DNA of 64,000 bases from contig CM030933.1 in NCBI GenBank assembly GCA_018136815.1, positions 2,177,344-2,241,343 on the forward strand. Reading direction: 5' to 3'. Below are positions 59,117 to 64,000 of the stretch, in pieces. Under the pieces are notes generated by a model. The model did no database searches. It saw only the letters and a program-made list of their open reading frames with translations, and had not been told where the DNA came from. Both the position numbers and the translations under genes were made by a program. This stretch comes from Isochrysis galbana (lineage: Eukaryota > Haptophyta > Isochrysidales > Isochrysidaceae). Position 1 is the first letter of the stretch. Every line of letters starts with the position of its first letter.

Positions 59117-61119
59117 ATGTTGCTCCCCCCAATACTCGCGCTGCTCCCGGCGCTCCTGGTGAAGCCGCCGGCCGGCGCACTGCGCCCGCACGCCCAGAGG
59201 ACCAGCAGCGTGCTCGCATGTGACGCACAAAAACCACCACCGGCGCCGCCAGTTCGCTCGACCGAGGTCGACTCAAGGGGGTTTGTTGTGCCACAGGTGC
59301 GCTAGAGAGTGCTGAGAGGAGAGACGATGTACAATTCGGAGAGCGTGCTCTCGAGGGCCACGCCTTCGGCTGGTTGGATGATCCACCTTCCCCCGTGCTC
59401 ATGCAGGTAGGGGACATCGTCAAGATGCCCTCCAAATGGCCAGGTGAATGGGAGGTCGCACAGGTTGACTTTGTGCAAACCATTGGCTCCAAGGGGACGA
59501 CAGAGGTGTGCAGAGCACAGCCACCTCATCAGAAGCTCACCTAGAAGAGATCTTGCAATCAGTCCGGCTGAATCTTGCATTCAGTCGGGCATGTATCTGC
59601 CCTCTTTGATGTTCAAACAAAAAAGACAAGCATATAGCTGAGCTTCAGCCTTGATGTCGTGAATTGTTCTGAGGGGACACCTGCCTTGGCATTGCAGCGC
59701 TCCAACGTAGCACTCCACTGCCGTGCTCGGTGTGCGTACGTTGACACCGCAGACCCACCCTCTACTGTCCAGGTGGATCTCCTCCCGCTCAAGAATGTCG
59801 GAGATAACCTCTTCCGACTTCCGGGTCGCAAGCCGGCCGCTATTCGTGCTGACATTGCCAAGCTCGGCCGCCTTGAATCGGAGTACGTGCGCGAGATCGA
59901 TTCATATCGTGTCGACGAGCGGCAACTCCAGCCACTAGTGCCGCGCCCTCCACCTCGGCCTTCCGTCACTGAACAAGGTCTGAAGGAGTACGCGGCGCTC
60001 AAGGCTGAGATCTTGCGCGAGTCAGCTATTGTCGGCGTCGTTGGAGCGGTCATATGCTACCCGCTCGTCGGCGTGGATGGCGCAACGGCATTCCTGCTTG
60101 GTGCTGCATCTGGCTGTGCGTACCTCGCTCTCCTCTCAACGGAGATAGATGGCTTTGGCCCAGGCGCTACGCCGCCACCCAAACCTCTTGCTATCGCCGC
60201 AAGCTCTCGCTTGCTGGTCCCCGTGGCTCTGATGGCAGGGCTTGCAGCGCGGGAACTCGCAGCCAAGGGCGGCGCGGGCTTTGGCACCCTCTCTGTGTTG
60301 CCCAAAGAGACGTTTGTTTGCGCGGCATTAGGGTTCCTCTCGTACAAGGCGCCCCTGCTCGCCAAGCAGGTGGCTGCCGGCGTCAAGGACTTGACGAGCA
60401 TGGAGGCGCCCAACGATGAGAGTATCTCCGTCGGAGGGATGCCAGGGGGATCCATTGGTTTTGCGGTCCGCGCGCTGAAGAAAGCGGGTAGAGAGAAGGA
60501 GAAGGCTGCTGCAAAGAAGCAGGGCCAGATGGAAAAGACGCAGCCCAAACAGCTGGTGTTGGCGGGGCCATCTGGCGTTGGCAAGTCGACGCTTGTCGCA
60601 CGTCTTCTGCAAGCAGAACCAGGTCGATTCGGTTTCTCCGTCTCATCCACCACCCGGGACCCGCGCCCGGGCGAGGTTGATGGCGTAGACTACAACTTCG
60701 TCTCGACTGCCGAGTTCGACGACATGGTGGCGAGGGGCGAGTTCATTGAATGGGCCGCGATTGGTGGACAACGCTACGGTACGACTGTTTCGGCAGTGCG
60801 GAAGGTCTCGGAGGAGGGCAAGGTGTGTGTACTTGATGTAGACATCCAAGGCGTAGAAGCCATCGTCGCCCGGCCCGACTTGGAGCCCTATTGTGTGTGG
60901 ATCGCCCCACCCTCATTCGGCGCACTTCGCGAGAGACTGACGTTGCGCGGGACCGAGGATGAGGACGAGATCTCTCGCAGGGTAGCCCGCGCGAGAGACG
61001 AGATCGAGTTCTCCCTTACGACCCGTTGCTTTGATAAAGTGGTTGTGAACGACAATTTGTCAACGGCTTTCGATGAATTGCGGCAATCCGTCCTTCAAGT
61101 AATTGGACCATCCACGTGA
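59117..61119 (+). CDS. Plastid-targeted membrane protein fused to guanylate kinase
   Basis: Three exons predicted: 59117-59296, 59407-59505 and 59773-61119. Introns of 110 and 267 bp are GT-AG and phase 0. The spliced product is 541 aa. Exon 1 encodes a signal peptide (MLLPPILALLPALLVKPPAGA) and a Ser/Pro/Arg transit region. Exon 2 encodes GDIVKMPSKWPGEWEVAQVD. Exon 3 begins VDLLPLKNVGDNLFRLPGRK, then LKEYAALKAEILRESAIVG followed by several hydrophobic segments (residues ~170-280) forming likely TM helices. A complete guanylate kinase domain occupies ~351-541: P-loop GPSGVGKS (358-365), SSTTRDPRPGEVDGVDYNFV, FIEWAAIGGQRYGT, VLDVDIQGVEA and ISRRVARARDE. Guanylate kinase converts GMP to GDP. 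Targeting and TM region imply a plastid-membrane-anchored enzyme. An alternative exon 3 start at 59698 is possible but fits less well. Confidence 0.85.
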
Positions 61120-62790
61120 TAACCTTGCGATTTGTGTGAAAGCTCATACTGTTTAGACCATGTTTCCTCTCTGCCCGCTGCGCTGTCAATGTACGCGCAC
61201 TCGGCATTGTGCGCTGTCATGCCATTAGTACTAAGTCGTCTCAACCTGCCGTTTATAGTAGTAATAGGCGTCATGCGGAGGCGCCTCGTGCGCCCTCCCC
61301 CTCGGGCACAAACGCCCGCCTCTGGCGGGGCCTGTCAGCCATCTTCATGGTCATGGCCCCTGCCTTTAGGGATGGGCTGAGCACTCAACACAACAATCAA
61401 AACCCATCCTAACTCCTAACTAAGCGCGCAACTAGACTCGCACTCGCTCTCTATCGCTCGCACCAGCACCAGCCAGCCATTGCCATTGTGCTGGTACTGA
61501 TTCCACCGCCCATATCTGTGTGCGCCAAACAAAGAGAAGGTGCAGTCTGAGGTTCCGCGGAATTTTTAGCACCGGCACCCCTCCATTTCGGTATGAACCC
61601 ATAACCCATAGCAAAGCGCACAGTTTCAGAACGTTTAGAACGCGCTAAGCGCCGCTAAGATCACGCAGCCTTACCCCGGCAAGAGAGGCGGAGTCCCCCG
61701 TCCCGGAGACTGAAGAGGGCCGTCGTCCGACCGAGGAGGCCACCACCGCCAACACCACCGAAGAGCAGTCAGCGCCCAGGTCTGTGGAGGAGGAAGGAGA
61801 GAAGAAGAACGAGATCTGTGTGCTGCTGCGTCTGACGTTCCGGGCCTTCCCCCTAATCGCCCGGTAACGGAGCAGCTCGAGGAGCTTGCAAAGTCGGCGG
61901 AGCAGGTCGAGACTAGCAAAGAGCTTGCTGCCACCGAGGAGATGGAGGAGGAGGAAGAAGAGAAGTCGGAGAAGGAAGAGAAGACGGCTGCGTCCGACGC
62001 ACAATTCGAAGAGGTAAGAGGTCTCCGGCTCTTTGTCGCATCCGCGATCGACCTTTTTGTTTTAGAAGTTGTTTGCGTTTCTATGTTCCCTCCTTGCAGG
62101 CTAGCCACGAGTCACCGTCGCAGGGTCCTACATTCGTGCATTCGCCGTTGTTGCCCTCGCCTCCTTTGTCGCCTCCCTTGTCCGCCTGCTTGCCCCTCAC
62201 CTGGCTTACCTCCTTGCGTGCTCCTCGCGCCGTTTTAGGCGAAGTCGCGCGTTCAGGTATCGCCGGTGCAAGGAACCGCCCCCTTGCGTGACCCTGATTC
62301 CCCCTCAGGTGTTGGCCGTTGGATTATACCGTGGCGCTATTTTACTTCGGTCTTCATCAAATCACTTAAGGGTTTTCGAAAGATTCCCTCCTTATTCCTG
62401 TGCGTAACTGTCGCCCCCGTCGGATCGTCCGTCGCCCCGTCGCTCTCTTGTCGGCATTCTCTTCCTTGTTCGATCTGTCAGCGGGTTCCTGTGCGTTCCG
62501 TGATAGGGATACGTTAGTGTGGAGAGTGTTGACGTGAGTGTAGTGTCATCTCGGCGGTCCATCGGCCCCGGACCGTCTGTCGTCTGTCGTTCTTCGTTCG
62601 TCGCTCTCGTTCTCGTTCTCGTTCCCAGCCATGTCGCGCTCGCGCTCGCCCAAGCCCGTCCTCCCGCCTTTCTCTGCTGAGGAGGTGGTCCAGCCCGTCA
62701 TTGGCCACCCCCCAACTTCCGCCGCGCCTCTCGCTGCTTCCCTTCCGTCCCCTCTGTTCCCATCTGAGGCAGTGGTAACCTCGGATCCGT
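61120..62790. other. Intergenic with acidic coding-like fragment
   Basis: 61675-62014 on the plus strand holds acidic coding-like stretches in two frames (ESPVPETEEGRRPTEEATTA, then VTEQLEELAKSAEQVETSKE) broken by one frameshift. They end at a good GT donor (GAAGAG|GTAAGA, 62015), with a matching acceptor (CCTTGCAG, 62099). This may be a gene remnant or retroelement ORF1 piece. 62631-62880 has an ORF starting MSRSRSPKPVLPPF that runs into the LINE fragment. Neither is a firm gene. Confidence 0.4.
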
Positions 62791-63305
62791 CACTCTTGTG
62801 CCCACCTGGTCGAGCGGGTCGTCCTGGCGCGGTCGCTTCAGCGACACATAAGCGACTTGAGACCCGTTTTCAACATGAATGACAAAGGTGGGCTCAGACC
62901 CAGCGAGGAGCTCGTGGAGCTAGCCACAAAGCTGAGGATCGCACACGCTATCGAAGAGACCAAGGAGCAAAGGAACAGAGGTGAATGAGACATTGACATA
63001 ACAAACAAGGCTACCACTAGGGACAATACGAACTAGACGGAGCCTAAACACTCAACCCGTGGCCAGGCGGACACGCACGACAACCATAACAAATCAAAAG
63101 GTCTGCCCGGACCCCACACTCCGAACCAGGCCTCAGGTAGGGCACCGAGGCCGGAACCCGGAACCCGGAAACCGAAGAAAAAAGGAAAGACGAAGGGGGG
63201 CAGGGGAAGAGATGGAGGGAGGGAAGATAAGGGCGCTGTAAATAGCATAGGGGAATCCCATAACTAGTAGGTGTGTCGCCCAGAATCTTCAGATGTTTTT
63301 TTTTG
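62791..63305 (+). mobile_element. LINE copy with 5' inversion
   Basis: 62798-62853 is a minus-strand piece of the LINE 5' ORF: its complement encodes LKRPRQDDPLDQVGT, matching LSPKRPRQDGPPNQVGT in the copy at 15723-17213. It is joined to a plus-strand 3' end: C-terminal coding LRPSEELVELATKLRIAHAI (62894-62953, stop 62985), then the 3' UTR tail with GTCTGCCCGGACCCC, GATAAGGGCGCTG, AGGTGTGTCGCCCAGAATCTTC, AGATG and a T-run (63295-63304). An inverted 5' piece fused to a sense 3' end is the classic product of twin priming in LINE integration. Confidence 0.75.
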
Positions 63306-63630
63306 TATCGTCGCATATCGAGCCAGTGGTCATGCTCGATCCGTCAATGTTCAATCTTCAAGCTTCAAGATTTTTTTATGGAACGCGACAACGCGACTCG
63401 AGAAGAAGAGCGCGCGATGGCCCAAAAAACTCGATGACTTAGTGTGAAATTCCTCGTGAAACGCGTTCGTCTTGTGGAGACCTTGGAAAAAATTGTCGCG
63501 AGCACGAACGGCGTAAAAGCAGGAGCGAAACGTCTTTTGGGGGAAGGGAAAAAACAAAACAACAACCTTTCTTTTCTTCTAGTAGTGGTAGGTATCTAGT
63601 CACGGTCGTCAGTCGATCGGTCGGTCAGGC
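63306..63630. other. Upstream region of the terminal gene
   Basis: No gene seen. 63309-63342 repeats the CGCATATCGAGCC[AC]GTGGTCATGCTCGATC motif also found near 54433. Minus-strand frames across 63351-63565 have no recognisable features. Confidence 0.4.
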
Positions 63631-64000
63631 ATGCTCCTCGAATCGTCGGTCGGCCGACGGCTGCTCTGCCAGGCCGCCATGGCCCTCTCCATGATGGGAC
63701 AGTACACGCACCCACGCTGCAGTCACGCGAGTCCAGTACAAGAGGCACCACCCCCGCCGAGGGGTGCCCCATTGCGTTCGGGCCCTGTGCCAGCCGCTGG
63801 AGAGCTGGATGTGACTGTCATCTCGCTCACCGAAGGCGGAGGCGGTGCTCTGTGCGCCGCCTTCTTGCTCGATGGGCTACCATTCCGCGCAATTATCGAC
63901 ACAGGTTCTCCTTTCTTGATTGTGCCAGCCGAAACTGACTGTTCAGCGCAACCAAGACGGCAGGCTTTCTTCGGCTGTGCCCCAAGCTCTGCCTTCCGCG
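63631..64000 (+). CDS. Aspartyl protease-like protein, N-terminal part (runs off window)
   Basis: The frame opens at ATG 63631 (MLLESSVGRRLLCQAAMAL) and stays open to the window end (123 codons seen). After a Pro-rich stretch it contains GALCAAFLLDGLPFRAIIDTGSPFLIVP (quoted in parts: FLLDGLPFRAI, then IDTGSPFLIVP). The D-T-G-S with preceding hydrophobics and the 'FLIVP' that follows is the N-lobe active-site signature of pepsin- or retropepsin-like aspartic peptidases. The second lobe is outside the window. The N-terminus has a hydrophobic stretch after RR, which could be an organelle-targeting signal. A retroelement protease is an alternative, but the flanking sequence gives no other retroelement domain. 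Confidence 0.6.
   Translation, partial: MLLESSVGRRLLCQAAMALSMMGQYTHPRCSHASPVQEAPPPPRGAPLRSGPVPAAGELDVTVISLTEGGGGALCAAFLLDGLPFRAIIDTGSPFLIVPAETDCSAQPRRQAFFGCAPSSAFR

Noticed and set aside
58452..59492. Minus-strand 346-codon frame over the guanylate-kinase promoter
   Set aside because: Pro/Ser-rich complement of G-rich DNA and antisense to predicted exons; no motif.

Overview
The window is nuclear DNA from a eukaryote, most likely a microalga with a secondary (complex) plastid; haptophyte or photosynthetic stramenopile are my best guesses, by inference only. Evidence: long GC-rich genes; short GT-AG introns (72-267 bp, mostly phase 0) in six genes; a dense load of LINE-like, piggyBac-like and small inverted-repeat elements; eukaryote-only families (Sec7 ARF-GEF, REV7, MINDY deubiquitinase); and proteins whose N-termini read as signal peptide plus plastid transit peptide, one with an added lumen-type signal.

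Layout. 1-1.5 kb: repeats and polypurine. 1.5-5.8 kb: large TPR-like/EF-hand protein. 5.9-7.0 kb: a 1.1-kb element with ~88-bp inverted ends. 7.2-8.1 kb: 3' end of a LINE running into an array of 29-bp palindromic tandem repeats. 8.7-9.5 kb: REV7 (HORMA). 11.4-15.1 kb: Sec7 ARF-GEF. 15.4-17.2 kb: minisatellite and a deleted LINE with an RT domain. 17.3-18.4 kb: decayed LRR gene. 18.5-22.7 kb: TM0106-type nuclease fused to a superfamily 1 helicase. 23.6-24.9 kb: four-exon conserved unknown. 25.3-26.5 kb: repeat-bounded ORF. 27.3-28.4 kb: zinc-type MDR dehydrogenase. 28.7-28.9 kb: hAT-type MITE. 29.9-32.1 kb: rearranged LINE with an 18-bp target duplication. 32.2-33.0 kb: small two-TM protein. 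33.8-34.3 kb: gene resembling large DNA virus genes. 35.5-37.1 kb: MINDY deubiquitinase. 37.6-40.9 kb: intact-looking piggyBac transposon with a SAP domain. 42.8-43.7 kb: three-exon unknown. 44-50.5 kb: gene-poor, with two hAT-type non-autonomous elements. 51.2-53.2 kb: coiled-coil protein. 55.5-56.6 kb: VOC-fold protein with plastid/lumen targeting. 57-58.4 kb: repeat end and a low-confidence ORF pair. 59.1-61.1 kb: plastid-targeted membrane/guanylate kinase fusion. 62.6-63.3 kb: LINE with a 5' inversion. From 63.63 kb: truncated start of an aspartyl protease.

The host genes look like unrelated housekeeping genes (vesicle traffic, DNA repair, deubiquitination, plastid metabolism), not an operon or pathway cluster. 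What ties the window together is its mobile DNA. At least four copies of one LINE family share a 5' end (an inverted-repeat hairpin, then a start beginning MERA), a conserved C-terminus and a common 3' tail ending in a T-run; two copies carry internal or 5' inversions. Two elements have perfect 8-bp target duplications and hAT-like ends, and a third has a 7-8 bp one. I found no CRISPR array, rRNA or tRNA gene. All gene structures are read by eye; splice sites are predictions.
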